Program-made: the position numbers and the translations under genes
Shown here: positions 26,188-38,900 of the stretch, piece by piece
Position numbering within the stretch: position 1 is the first letter of the stretch
Layout: each line of letters starts with the position of its first letter
The notes under the pieces: model-generated
Databases searched by the model: none
What the model was told of the DNA's origin: nothing
The model's input: only the letters and a program-made list of their open reading frames with translations
Origin: Anthopleura xanthogrammica
Lineage: Eukaryota; Cnidaria; Anthozoa; Actiniaria; Actiniidae
Direction: 5' to 3'
DNA length: 64,000 nucleotides
NCBI GenBank assembly: GCA_964019055.1
Contig: OZ025217.1
Span: 2,258,501-2,322,500, forward strand

Positions 26188-26551
26188 TGCTAGATACGAC
26201 CAGTTATTGTATTACAATGTAAAAACTATACCCTCTTCAAATATTTCAATACATTTCAAAACAAGGATATTACATATCTAATGAAGTATGTTCTAACGCT
26301 TTTTATTTTCGATTTTGGTTGTTTTTGAGCGGAACTAGAGGTATTTGTTGTCATAGCAAAGATTAGACAGATTAGACTGTAGTATATATAGCCAATGTGA
26401 TTATAAGTCTTGTGATGTTTTTTCTTCAATATCTTGCTTTTATATTTGCATGGTTTGTTCAATCCACCCATTATACAAAGGTTTCATTATTTCTTTAAAG
26501 TGTACTAAGCGAACGTCTTTCTTTTATTTCTTCCTTAATTTTCTTTTCTTC

Positions 26552-26552
<1 letters not shown>

Positions 26553-26648
<96 letters not shown>

Positions 26649-26745
26649 GTTTGTTTGTTTGTTTCAATCTTTTTTTCTTTCTTTCTTTTTTCTTTCTTTC
26701 TTTCTTTCTTTCTATTTTTTTCTTTCTTTCTTTCTTTCTATCCTT
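26553..26745 (+). repeat. (CTTT)n microsatellite
   Basis: About 25 pure cttt units, then gttt units and broken cttt runs. It gives Phe/Leu/Ser-rich spurious frames. Confidence 0.93.
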
Positions 26746-26986
26746 GCACTTTTTTTCCTCTTTCCTTTGTCTTTTAATTTATGCTTTTTAAGTTTTCACT
26801 TCTATATATATGTTACTTTAGAACTTAATCTAAATCCTTTAGAATCCTTTAGAACTTAAATACGATGTACACCAGCAAGACACGTTTATAAAAATAACCC
26901 AGCTAAGTTGAGAATCTCCAAGATTCTCTATAAGTTTTGCTCATGATCATTAACTGCAGTATCTGAAATTCCATGAGCTAACTTCT

Positions 26987-27349
26987 TCAGACCACACACA
27001 GTTCATCTCCAAACTTTGGAAAATGTTCACAGTTAAATTTCGCTGGCCACCCAAACCCATATCTCGTCATGAGTGACCCGCATCCCTTCTTGGAATGGTC
27101 ACACAATGAGCGACATGGCGGTACTCTAGCTCCTGTTTTTGTGCATATTGGTAGGTACATGGAACACAAGAAGATCTTCAAGTATTTGGAGCACTGAACT
27201 CCTATGAGAGGTAGGTACTGATAGACTTCTATGTTGACTTGTACTTGATTTTGATGGTTGAAAATGTTGGGAAACTTTGTATAGTTGTAACCAATTCCTT
27301 GGCACATTTTAAGTGTTATCTTTTCGCAATTATCTGTAATAGATTGATA

Positions 27350-27410
<61 letters not shown>

Positions 27411-29958
27411 TAAATAGTTAATTGCCTATCCATCCATCCATCCATCCATCCATCCATCCATCCATCCATCCATCCATCCATCCATCCATCCATCCATCCA
27501 TCCATCCGTCCGTCCGTCCGTCCGTCCGTCCGTCCGTCCGTCCGTCCGTCCGTCCGTCCGTCCGTCCGTCCGTCCGTCCGTCCGTCCGTCCGTCCATCCA
27601 TCATCCCATACATCCCTCCCTCCCTCCCTCCCTCCCTCCCTCCATTCATCCATCCATCCATCCATCCATTCCACTCACGTTTGGACAGCTTCACTTTCTT
27701 TGGCAAAATATTTTTGTGAACAGCTCCATAACATCTTTTCTTTGGTAGTTTACCGCATCGCAGCGATGGAGGCCATTTCATTTTCAATCTTTTCAAAGAT
27801 TTGCGACAAGATTTCTTTACTTTTTTACACATTGATCTAAGAAAACAAGCGTAAATTTTATGTAGGGACCATTCAATAGTTTAAGAATTTGGGAAGATCT
27901 TAGACGTGCAATTCTTGTTGTAGCAGCGCTACTTTTAAGACAGTTTTCTGTACCTGCAAGGTATCTTTGTTAGGTCATTATCACATGGTGGTACATGCAC
28001 TCTACATAGAAAGTCCACCAACAAAGGTGAACACTGCTTACGAATGGCCTCAGACCAACCACCAAGTGCTCGGAAGACCTGGTCTTGATTGGTGTGTCCA
28101 AGTCTGTTCGGTAGCCTTGTGTTTGTATAACCTAAACGGTTGCAAACGTTGTGGACTGGGCTGCTAATTCTCTGGCATGAAGGGTCGACTGTTGGACCTA
28201 AAATGTATCATAGCAATATAAAATCAGTGAGATTGCAAACTGAATAGACCTCTTTACCTTGGGCGTAATGTTTTCCCATTTCAGACCACGTGTCATTCTC
28301 TTGAGAATAAGATTCTTTGTTTGAGTTGTATCCATATTCATATGTTCTCCTCATGCGCAACCGTTAAACAAAGAAATAATACTCTAGAGAATGATATGTG
28401 GTCTAAAATGAGAACACATGAGCTTTGGGTCTCTGGATTATTATGTTTTTTATCTTGCATCTTATTTACCTTTCGTAGTTGTTAGCATCCTTGTCGTTGT
28501 GCCTCTAGTAGCTGTAAAAGAATTGAATCGTACAAGTTATTTCTTCAATTTTCTAAACAGTTTGATTAATTTGTTTTTCTATCCAGCACTTTATACGTTC
28601 TGATCCAGAGATAGTCAAATTCACAAGATCATTCCATGGACCAGATTTTCCAAATAATACAACGCATATATGAGGTGTGATCATGATTTTATTTGTTTGT
28701 TTTCGAGCGTTTTACGCGTGAAAATGCGTCCAACAAACAAACAAAAAACCTGCATGAATTATGCATTATAAATTATATATGCAACCGGTTTCTAGAGAGT
28801 CACAGTTCAATACACCAGAGGCGCAAAGTAATAACATTATTATTCAAATCAGCGAGTGAATCGTCGAATGGAGCTGAACAAACAAGTCTCAATGCAAGGC
28901 AAGTATAACATTATTTTATCTCACAAATTTCTTCCTTTACTTTACCAATATTCTTTATATAAGTCAAACTTAAAAGAACAATTCAGCTTCGATTTTTATT
29001 GAAAGGAAGTTTCTAGCATTATAACATTTCTAATCAATACCTCATGGATTTCTCGCGAATCCAACTTGATAACAACAACGAAGTTGTATCAAGTAGAAAT
29101 ATTATAAAATTAATATCTAAAGTACTACTGGAGACTGCTTTATATTTCTTTTACAAAAGGTCTTAATTTCGCTTCGAAAATTTTAATTCAAACAACGCGC
29201 ACATCCGTGTTTTCTCTCCCTGATAAATGCACATATAAATTCTTTTATCCAGTCAGAGCGCGCATGCGCAGCGCATCATATTTGGAAGAGAGAATGGGAA
29301 CAGCACTGGCTACGTTTAACTGTAGCTACTTGTTGCGCAACATGTCGTAAACCTCGCAAACGTTGCTCGTATTACCACGCACACCGCGCACAACAATTTA
29401 TGATAGACAGCCTTCAGACTACTTCGCGTGCAATAAATTTTTTTTTTGGACGCGCGTGCATGGAATATAATCCACGACTTCAATTACATAAAAGGTATAC
29501 CACACGTTCAGAGAGCTAAACACTTCGTAAACGTAAATATAAATAGCATAATACTAACGGCAAAACGTCTCGTCGCTTGAATCCTTGCAGTCAGTCATTC
29601 CATCACATCTCCAGATCTTCGGGATACACATTTCGTGGTTGGAATCGTATTTTTCGCATTGAAATTCGTTCTTTCGACATTTGCTGTCAGGGTCTTAAAT
29701 AAATAACAATAAATGTCTTAAAATACTTCTTGGAGGTCTCTGTACACTTGAGCTTGTTGGTATAGGAGTGTATCCTGAGGTGCTTGTGACTCCCTTCACA
29801 TTGGCAGTGTAATTGTTATCCGTATGTGTTTTGGGGAAAGGGGAGGGGGAGGAATGATTTGATAAGATTACAATGTGGAGTGACCTTTGCCCTTGGTCAA
29901 AGCCTACATGATGAAACATTTGATGAACTCCTTTCTTCAAGGTTACAAACTTTGTTAC

Positions 29959-30039
<81 letters not shown>

Positions 30040-31654
30040 AAAAAGCTTGAATATAAGGCAATCAGATCGAGAAAAAATACTCTTTTATTTCAAGCATTAC
30101 GGAACCATGGAACAGGTCCGCAGAAGACAAGTCATTACTTACTAGGGTTTCTTGTGATAGGAATTGTATGAGACGTTGTTGATGCTACAGTAGCTGTGGA
30201 AGGGAATAATGCGCGGATACTTAGAAAGACTTAAGTCAATTCTTTGGAGTGCAAGCATTCCCGAAAGAATCCGCAATGAAATACATATGGCATGTCTGTC
30301 ATTTTGGAGGAAATTATATAAGATTGTTTGTTTGCATTCATTCAACATGGCGGATATGACGTCACAAGCATGCATTAAATATTGTTATACCATGGTTTTA
30401 ATGGAATTTGAAGAACACTTACTAGTTTGAGGGGGAATTTTGCTGCTTGAATTTGAACATAGTTTTGTTGATTTTGTTGTGAGATCTGTTGAAAAACACG
30501 ATGCATTAATCAAAAAACAACTTCTGAGTCATTCGACCAGCCAACCTACCAAACCGACCGATCAACAATGGGCAGCTACACAACCATCGACCAAACCAAC
30601 CGACCAAGAGTCAACTAAACCGACCGACCAACCATCTTAACTAGTAAAAAGAAACAGCCTAAGTAAATCGACCGGCCAACCTACCAAACCGACCGATCAA
30701 AAAATAAGAATCAACAGATACACAACCGCTTACCAAACCAACCGACCAAACAACAAACCAACCAACCGGCGACCATCTCAACAAGTGAACAACCCACCAA
30801 CCAAGAAAAACAATCTAACTAATGAAATAAAGTAACTAAACCAAATCAACCAATTATTGACCAAATTTTAGTTAATTAATCTAGAAGCTTGCTGTCTAGT
30901 ATAGCCCTAAAGGTTATTGCAGCAAACTTGCACCTTATTTAAGGGAATTGTAAATTGTATTTTTTTTGTATTCATGTATTTATGGTGTAAATAAATTATT
31001 GTCATTGTCATCAACTATACAGATATCAAAAACAATCCTAAAAGCGATCGATATGAGCGCAAATTCTCAAGGCTCAAAATCTCCACAATAAATTTTACCT
31101 TTCATACCTTGTTTCCCTGTAATACACATCTTTTCACTTCCTTCCTCTGGAAAATTATTGCAGTTAAATTTCGCCGGCCATTGGTCACCGAAGGTGCGCA
31201 TCAATGCCAGACAGGCCTGTTTGGATTGTGCACACAACGAGCGGCACGGCGGGATTATAATACTCGTGTTAGTGCACATCGGAACGAACATGGAGCATAA
31301 GAACTTAGGTAACCATTCGTAGCATACCCAGTCTACAAGAGGGATATAATGGCGAAGCGCCAAACTTGCTTCGATTTGAGTACGATGATTGAGCATGTTG
31401 GGGAACATCGTGTAGTTGTAGCCAATGTTTTGACACATTGGTATAGTTATCCTTTCACAATTGCTATTCTTGACGCTTCCTGACAATAGATTGCATTAGT
31501 AGTTTCGGTTAAAGGAAAGTCTGCACGATTCAAAACACTTGGTAGCCATGGTAACGGTATGGATTTTTTTATCAGAATTTTTATACATACCTACGTTCAT
31601 GCTCCGACCGGTATCCAGGACAACAAGGAAAAGAAGAAGAACTGTTTTCTTCAT
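26987..31654 (-). CDS. Secreted FZ-LDLa-FZ-FZ protein (frizzled-type cysteine-rich domains)
   Basis: Six exons (minus strand): 31654-31591 (signal peptide), 31479-31108 (FZ1), 29693-29559 (LDLa), 28197-27954 plus 27836-27679 (FZ2, split by an intron), 27333-26987 (FZ3 and stop). Total 1320 nt, 439 aa, in frame. Each FZ domain has ten Cys. FZ1 and FZ3 show the IGYNYT and PPCRSLC motifs. FZ2 is diverged and very basic after PCRSMC. The LDLa module has CRKNEFQC, then WRCDGMTDC and SSDETFC, including the acidic calcium cage. No transmembrane segment follows, so secretion is likely. FZ domains bind Wnt acyl chains or related ligands; mixed FZ/LDLa stems occur in corin and MFRP (family knowledge). 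A likely non-coding leader exon ends at 32582, and the signal exon may begin at the acceptor near 31679. The binding partner is unknown. Confidence 0.85.
27351..27406. repeat. (TA)n microsatellite
   Basis: About 28 perfect ta units in the intron just upstream of the FZ3 exon of the FZ-LDLa gene. Confidence 0.95.
27428..27670 (+). repeat. Compound (CATC)n-(CGTC)n-(CCCT)n-(CATC)n array
   Basis: Four tetranucleotide blocks in series, in the intron between the FZ2 and FZ3 exons. The Pro/Ser/Val/Ile or Trp/Met/Asp/Gly frames across it are artefacts. The block ends within 10 bp of the exon donor at 27679. Confidence 0.95.
28243..28416. mobile_element. MITE family A, copy 4 (FZ-LDLa gene intron)
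   Basis: Starts aatagacctctttaccttgg and shares long internal stretches with the copy at 9401 (gttttcccatttcagaccac, cattctcttgagaataag). The right end has decayed. Confidence 0.7.
29960..30034 (+). repeat. (TC)n microsatellite
   Basis: About 36 pure tc units in the intron between the FZ1 and LDLa exons. Confidence 0.95.
30535..30800 (+). repeat. Degenerate ACCGACCAACC-type repeat
   Basis: Irregular units of accgacc, aaccaacc and accaaac in the FZ1-LDLa intron. A short Thr/Lys/Pro frame across it has no splice support. Confidence 0.6.
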
Positions 31655-34600
31655 GTTTCTCGTTCAGTAAAACTAAAAGCTGAAAATAACATTATGAGAT
31701 GGAAGTGATTGCCAGTGGATACAATGGAAAAAGAAAAAGAAGCGGCAGTAAAAAAGGAAAAGGAAAAAATCAAGAAGAAGAACAAGAACAAGAACAAGAA
31801 CAAGAAGAATGAAGAATGAAGAATGAAGAAGAAAAATGAAGAAGGACAAGAAGAACAAGAAGAACAAGAAGAAGAAAGACGACTAGGACGAGAAGAAAAG
31901 AACAAGAACAAGATTGAAGAAGAGGACTCACAGAAAAAAAATCACACAGAATAAAACTCGTAGTACATTTACGATGTAACACTGCTGTATGGACTGATAT
32001 CACTACTGATTTTAATGTCGATAAAAATCTTCCACATGAGCTGCCTTTAATTAATTTTAAACATAAGGAGTTAAGCTTTGATCGTATCTGCAAGTGGCCA
32101 CATGATACTCTGGGTTATCAGTAAAAAAAATCTTGTTTTTTTTCCTCAAAAGAATGCAGTCGCGAAAACTAGCTACAGATCAGAAGAAACTTCAACATTT
32201 TTAGAGACGGGAATGTCATAACAAATAAAAGAAAAGTGAGTTTACCACTGGCAAGACCATTGTTTCGTTTAATTCGCTTTGGAGAGAGCGAGAATAATGG
32301 AGATCATAGAGAGAGATAGAGAGAAATAGTGATAGATAGAGAAAAAATTTTACGGAACAAATTGTAATAAAATTTGTAAAATTTATTTAACTGGCCTTTC
32401 AGAGAGCGAGAGCGAGAATAAGAGAGAAATTTTACAAAAAGTTCATCGTAATAAAACTATATTTTTTTTAGAAAAACGAGAGATGATTCATAATATTTTT
32501 GATTCCTAAAGGAAAACTATGCCATGTAGCAATCTACCAAGCATAGTTCAAAGTTGTAGTTATTGTACAAATACACTCACCTTCTCTTAAAGTCTAGTTG
32601 TCTCGCCGAGTAGAGTTCGTTTTTTAAAGTATGTAACCCGTGCGCCAATGGAGATTTTAAAGGCAGCCTTAAAACTAAGCTCGACTTCCTGCGTGCGGTC
32701 TTTGCGTCTTTTCAACCTTCTAATTTAAGAGTCGTGTCATATAAAAGTTCACGGCTTAGTTTAAAAGGAGTTAAACTATTTCCTAGCGCAAGTGCTAGCG
32801 CGGCTTTTATCGACGTGGTCTGCCGACCAAAATGTCAGTGACCTTCTTAAGGAGATTTGAGGAGAAAATTCCGATTTCCTGTAGCGGTTTCTGTGTTGTT
32901 TGTTATATGTGTCCGTCAAAGCATAGTGTACATCACGTTTGTATTTGGCGTCCCCGAAACGTTTTCCGCTGAAGTTTTGATTTAAAAAATTTCTCCAACC
33001 CACTCTAATTCCTTCAAGCTTCATCATTCCAATTTTACTCGAATAAGATTCCTTTGAAAACGTCTTTACTATACCCTAGTCTCTACTCTTTTATTTATAG
33101 ATAAAGGAAACCCAGCTAGGGCATAATGACAATGGAAATAAATTAGGCGTTACTTCGTGTATAACATTTCCTTCCGGCGTAGAAAATAGTACGTCTGGGA
33201 ATATTTGTGTGTAATCCAGTTATGCGTAATCTAAATATTTATGCAACTAAGTAAGACCAGAGATTATAACTCAAAATTTACGCTGTAAAAATCATAAGTA
33301 AGGAAAAGTAAACTACGACTTAGAATTTTTTTTTTAAAGTTCTGTGCGCGTATCGTGAGCAAAGCGTGAACAAGTCAGTGCTCTGTGTATCTGCGTTCCT
33401 CACTAATTAATGACGATAAGAAAGAGATAATAGCGATAAATCGTTAAATAAATAAGCAGCAAATTACACAAGCGTATAAAACACACAAAAAACGCACCAA
33501 ATCTGATCGCCGTGTGGTGTTATTGCAAAGATAAGCCTCCTTGTTTCTGACCCTTGATGTTTCAATGCAGCTTGCTACGCGGCATTAAAAGCCTGCTTAA
33601 ATCCCCCAAGATAAAGAGATATAGATTAGGCGGGACATCCGAGGATCACCGACGTTATAGCTGGATGAGAAGCGCATCCATTTTTAAGCATATTATAAAA
33701 ACCAGCGTCTTCAGTTAAAAGGGTCATACAAGTGATTATAACCAAATGAAATGAGTAGGCGGTATGTAAGAGTACATGTTACATATTCCTCCCTCGCTGG
33801 ATGGTACGAATATTTCGGATTTTGGGAGTAACTGGAGCCATATTGAACTGGACGGACACATTGAACATGCGTTGTGCAGTACTAGTCACAGCTTACCTTT
33901 GAAAACACGCACAAGAACTACTCAAGAATCATAAGCCAGAATGGAATGTCTTTTTGAGTTAAGAGTGAACTGGGAAACCAAAGCACAAGCGCATTCGAAG
34001 TTGGTCCTGGGTTTTGATATGCCTTCTTGAGTGTTTTTCTACTTTGAGCTAGTGTTCAATCACAGTACTTAGCTGCCATTTTATGTCGTATTTAACAGCA
34101 ATGAAATTTACAAGCGCACGCACAAACTTTTCTCTCCCCCGATATCGTAAACCATTGTGTAGTGTCTACATGAAGTAGAGCGCGCGGGTAATATGTTAAG
34201 TATTTCATAATTATGTCAAGATATATGTTATTTTAATCGTTGTATATATCAACTAGGTGTTCTTTATCTCTTCTTTAAATTTGGCTCGATATTCTAAGCT
34301 TGCTTTAATACGAATTTATCTTGTGCTTCTGTAATTATTATTTAAGGGAAATTTCGTATGAGTAAACAGCCATGGCCCAAGACACGACCACGGCTCAAAA
34401 TCAATGATTACTTCCTTAGATCAATCACTACGCACGGAATAAACTCCATGTACAAGTTTTTTGGTTGACTAAAAATAGCAAGCCCTAGCAGTAGTGGTGC
34501 TCTACTCTCTTTTAAACATACTCTAAAGGACGTTCGAGGGCATTGTTTTAGCGCATGACTGATTTAATGCGCGCGCTTATCGTGATGACGTCATTCAAAA

Positions 34601-35585
34601 GTTTTTCACTCCTTCAGACTCGTTTATCTCTTCCAGCTGAGTTGACCTTCAGAACAAACTCAAGACCAACCAATCAGAATTGAGGATTTGACATCGTATT
34701 TTGATTAGCATTTCCCATTATTCTGCCAAGAGAATTTATGAAATACGAGTTCTTCCTTCTTTAAATTAATCGTAAACGCTAGTTGAACTCATGGCGGAAT
34801 TTTATTTCAATCAACAAGAAAAGTCTACATTGTATACTCGGAAAACTGCTCGAAAAATGCTAACCAAAAATAGTGACCCAAAATTCCTTTCTGGGAAGGC
34901 GATCAACTCAGCTGGTTCAAAACGATCGGTAACCCCCATTTTTTATTTCACATATTCAAAGAAATGCTAAAGATGTGCATTCACTCAGTTTTCCAACAAA
35001 AAAATATTCATCTATCCCTTCATCTCGACCCGCGAAAACGTACGTCAAAAAGTGATAGTTTTGTTGATAGATGTACTTTGTTTTTCCTTAAAAAAAGATT
35101 TAGTTTAAATGCTTCATAGAAAAAAAAACATTTTGAAAAGAGATTATTAATTACAAATAACTTTCCCCTATAACTTTGTAATTTTTTTCTCAGGAATTAT
35201 TTTGTTTTCACTACTTGATGTCACGTAGCTCATGATAGGTACCGAAATTATCGAAAGTCATTTTACCCATAGGATCGCACAGTGACCCTCTGTTTTGGGG
35301 GCTTGTTTTGTTTGTTTTATGTTCTTATATCAATTGGCAAATTTTCAGAAAAATAGCATTTACTTCGCATTTGCCCGCGAATGCCCTTTATGTACTTTCA
35401 GTCAAGTTCAAGGTCACTGCGCAGCACATCACTGTGACGTCAATCATACGGAATTTCTCCTCCCAAGGAAGTTACTTTAATGCCTTTGATCACAAAAATC
35501 AAAGAAATGAGTTAAGGATATAAAAAAAAACGAGAGTCCATATCATGCTTGTTTGGGGTTTTAGTTTGTTGTCTGATGATAACTA

Positions 35586-35618
<33 letters not shown>

Positions 35619-35934
35619 ATGAAAGAATGAAAGAATGAAAGAAAGAATGAAAGAATGAAAGAAAGAAGGAAAGCCATCAAAACTTTCGCATAAAGCACTA
35701 AAATAAATAAATAAATGAATAAAAAATTGTATCAATCTTTCAGCAAGCTTCATAGTCATCTTTAAGGTACTGATGGAATTGTAAGTTGTAGGTTGTAAGT
35801 TCCGTAAACTCAGAATACTCCAGTCATAGTTTTGAATTCTCTGTTGCTCAGGGTTAGCCTCAATTTTGTCTAGAATATTCCAGTGTTCCAATTTAGGTTC
35901 GTACGTAAAATTTTAACGTGTTTATATGTTGCCG
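31655..35934. other. Region upstream of the FZ-LDLa gene; leader and promoter, no other gene seen
   Basis: A GAA/GAAC-rich simple repeat fills 31725-31920. A minus-strand donor after agagaag at 32582 suggests a non-coding first exon of the FZ-LDLa gene. From 32600 to 35280 the sequence is unique-looking and AT-rich with no frame I can support. A (GAAA)n repeat lies at 35585-35672, and the 3' end of FC1 begins at 35935. Confidence 0.45.
35585..35672 (+). repeat. (GAAA)n/(GAAT)n microsatellite
   Basis: Pure gaaa units, then mixed gaaa and gaat units. It lies downstream of the inferred FC1 stop. Confidence 0.92.
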
Positions 35935-38900
35935 TTACTGTAAAATACATACGCTCAGGATTTCAAAAAAATTTTTTGCGATTTGACTGATTCAGCAATA
36001 TACTTACAAGTCCTCTGTATTTTATGACGAAGCCTGCCTTACTCGTACTGCCATTCGATACAAAGGTTATTATGGCTTTGTTACCCCTGACGGGCACTTG
36101 GTAAGGGGAACGGTATGTACCACAATGACGAGGGCCTACTTGGTTAAGCTTCTTATCTTTGATGACAATGGAATCTAAACTAAAAAGAGATAGGACTGTC
36201 AGAATTGGTTGTGTTCCTCTGTGTTTGCGCATGTCACATCGAACAGTTATGCGTGATCGGTTGTGGTTATCAATGGATGGAGATGTGTGATTGGTGGTGT
36301 TCTCTAGCGCTGCGCATGTCACAATGGATGGAGATGTGTGATTGGGTGATGTCCTCTAGAGCTGCTTATGTCACAATGGATGGAGATGTGTGATTGGGTG
36401 ATGTCCTCTAGAGCTGCGCATGTCACAATGGATGGAGATGTGTGATTGGGTGATGTCCTCTAGAGCTGCTTATGTCACAATGGATGGAGATGTGTGATTG
36501 GGTGATGTCCTTTAGAGCTGCGCATGTCACAATGGATGGTGATGTGTGATTGGGTGATGTTTTCTAGAGCTGCGCATGTCACAATGGATGTTGATGTGTG
36601 ATTGGGTGATGTCCTCTAGAGCTGCGCATGTCACAATGGATGGTGATGTGTGATTGGGTGATGTCCTCTAGAGCTGCGCATGTCACAATGGATGGCGATG
36701 TGTGATTGGGTGATGTCCTCTCGGGCTGCGCATGTCACAATGGATGGTGATGTGTGATTGGTGGTGTTCTCTAGAGCTGCGCATGTCACAATGGATGGTG
36801 ATGTGTGATTGGGTGATGTCCTCTCGGGCTGCGCATGTCACAATGGATGGAGATGTGTGATTGGTGATGTTCTCTAGGGCTGCTCATGTCACAATGGATG
36901 GTGATGTATGATTGGGTGATGTCCTCTAGAGCTGCGCATGTCACAATGGATGGTGATGTGTGATTGGGTGATGTCCTCTAGAGCTGCGCATGTCACAATG
37001 GATGGTGATGTGTGATTGGGTGATGTCCTCTAGAGCTGCTTATGTCACAATGGATGGAGATGTGTGATTGGTGATGTTCTCTAGGGCTGCTCATGTCACA
37101 ATGGATGGTGATGTGTGATTGGGTGATGTCCTCTAGAGCTGTGCATGTCACAATGGATGGTGATGTGTGATTGGTTGGGTGTTCTACATCTGCGCATGTC
37201 ATGTACATTCAGTGGTGACATATGATTGGTTGTCCTCCACGATATTTATTAATACTTACATGCAGTTTCGATCCTTCTTCATCTTTTCTATCGTGATTTT
37301 AACCACTTTGTAAGAATCAGGAAGTTGGATGATCCACTTACATTCAATCCCCTGGGGGTAGTGGTTAATATCATTTGGTGGCGAAATAATCCCTTGAATA
37401 TTGGTCAGATTTTTTCCACATTTTGGTTCTGGTTTCATTGAACGAAGAAAAAAACGAAAAAATATCAAAGATCAAACAGGGATGGTAGAGTTGGCTTGGA
37501 CATATTTTCAGGAAAGTTCGTTGATTGGACGGACATAAGTGAGATGGAACTCCGATGAAAGTAAAAGACAGAGAAGATGACCGAAAGAAACATGGAAGAG
37601 AAAATGTGTTAATGTAGATGAAGGGGCACTAATATTACACTAGGAAATGATCCTTGCAATTTGTCGTGAAGGACAAGTTGCAGAAGAGGAGCTTCCTTAG
37701 ACAATGCTCAAACTTTTTGCCAATTAGAATTCGCCTTACTCTTGGATGGCTGATTTGTTTTGGTACAGCAAAATATATTCTGCATAGTCTTCCAACCCCA
37801 ACACCGACTTGGGATAATTAAACTAAAATTCATGTACCTTACTTACCAATACACACTTGACCACTATCTTTTACTGGAAAGCTCAAACAATCAAAATTCT
37901 TTGACCAAGGCCAACCCACTTTTCTCATCAGGGGTTCGCAGCCTTTCCTGGATATTTCACACAACGAACGACAAGGCGGGACTGTAGCACCAGTCCCATT
38001 AATAACAGTACACATCGGGAAGATAACGGAACACAGGAACGTCTTTAAAAAGCTTGCACAACTTATGTTTACAAGAGGCCAGTATTGATAGACAACAAGT
38101 GCCGCTTCAGCTTGGCTAAGGTGGCCAAAGACGTTGGGTAACTTTGTATATTTGTATCCAATTCCTTGGTTGCACATAGGTACTGTAATCTTTTGACAAG
38201 GAGGACGAGGGATTCCTAAAATAAACAGGGAAAACAATATTCCTTCCATAGAAACACACAATTTCTTAAAGAAAGGATACTTATTCGTTTGTCTCGCGAT
38301 TGAGGGTCATTTGTGAATTTCTTTTCATTTGACCATGAGTTTCTCAAGCATTACAGTCAAAACGGCTCAAGCGTACCCCCTAGAATTGAGTTCATTATTC
38401 ATAAATTCATTATTCCAAACTTGAAAATAAATTATCCACTTGAGTTTTGATTGGATTCTTCAACAATTGCCATGCCAAGATAGAAGAACTCCCCAAAAAG
38501 GCCATCCCTTAGAATTTTAGTTGTGAAATTAATGCGAAGTTTGGAGTCTTCCGATTTTTTAGTGAAAACTCAGAGTGAATAATCACTCAATATTCGAATA
38601 ATGAAATCATTAATGGAAAGCTCAAGCAATCCAATTTCTTCGGCCAAACAAAACTAAATTTCCTCATCAGGGGTTAGCAGCCTTTTCTGGATTTTTCGCA
38701 CAACGAGCGACAAGGTGGAGCTGTAGTACCAGCTCCACTGCACATTGGGGCGTAAACGGAGCGCAGGAACTTCTTCAGCGAGCTAGAACATTTAATCATT
38801 ACAATAGGGTAAAACGTGTGGACTGCTAGTCCTGCTTCAGCTTGGTCACGGTGGCCAAAGACGTTGGGTAACTTTGTGTAGCCGTATCCAATACCTTGAC

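Larger units (their letters stand above)
24662..26986. other. Intergenic region upstream of TICRR and downstream of the FZ-LDLa gene
   Basis: No supported exon. It should hold the TICRR promoter near 24662-24800. An imperfect inverted pair with atcacgggcg / cgcccgtgat cores lies at about 25395-25520. Two blocks with the words gatactcct and gttgaggtc/gttgaggcg occur near 25100-25150 and 25670-25700. The foldback at 26108 and the microsatellite at 26553 are listed separately. Confidence 0.5.

Noticed and set aside
27422..27748. His/Pro/Ser/Ile and Trp/Met/Asp/Gly repeat proteins
   Set aside because: They are simple tetranucleotide repeats within an intron of the FZ-LDLa gene.
31651..32093. Phe/Leu/Ser-rich membrane-like frames on the minus strand
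   Set aside because: They are translations of a GAA/GAAC repeat in the 5' intron of the FZ-LDLa gene. The same applies to 54950-55381 and 61148-61378, apart from the last five codons of FC5 and FC6.
32776..33027. An 83-codon minus-strand frame with Lys/Arg/Ser
   Set aside because: No recognisable domain, no splice or promoter context, and length within chance expectation for the region.
36205..37208. Repeat array considered as a CRISPR array or a repeat protein
   Set aside because: Units are contiguous 52-bp tandem copies with no unique spacers, in a eukaryotic intron; frames through it lack splice support.
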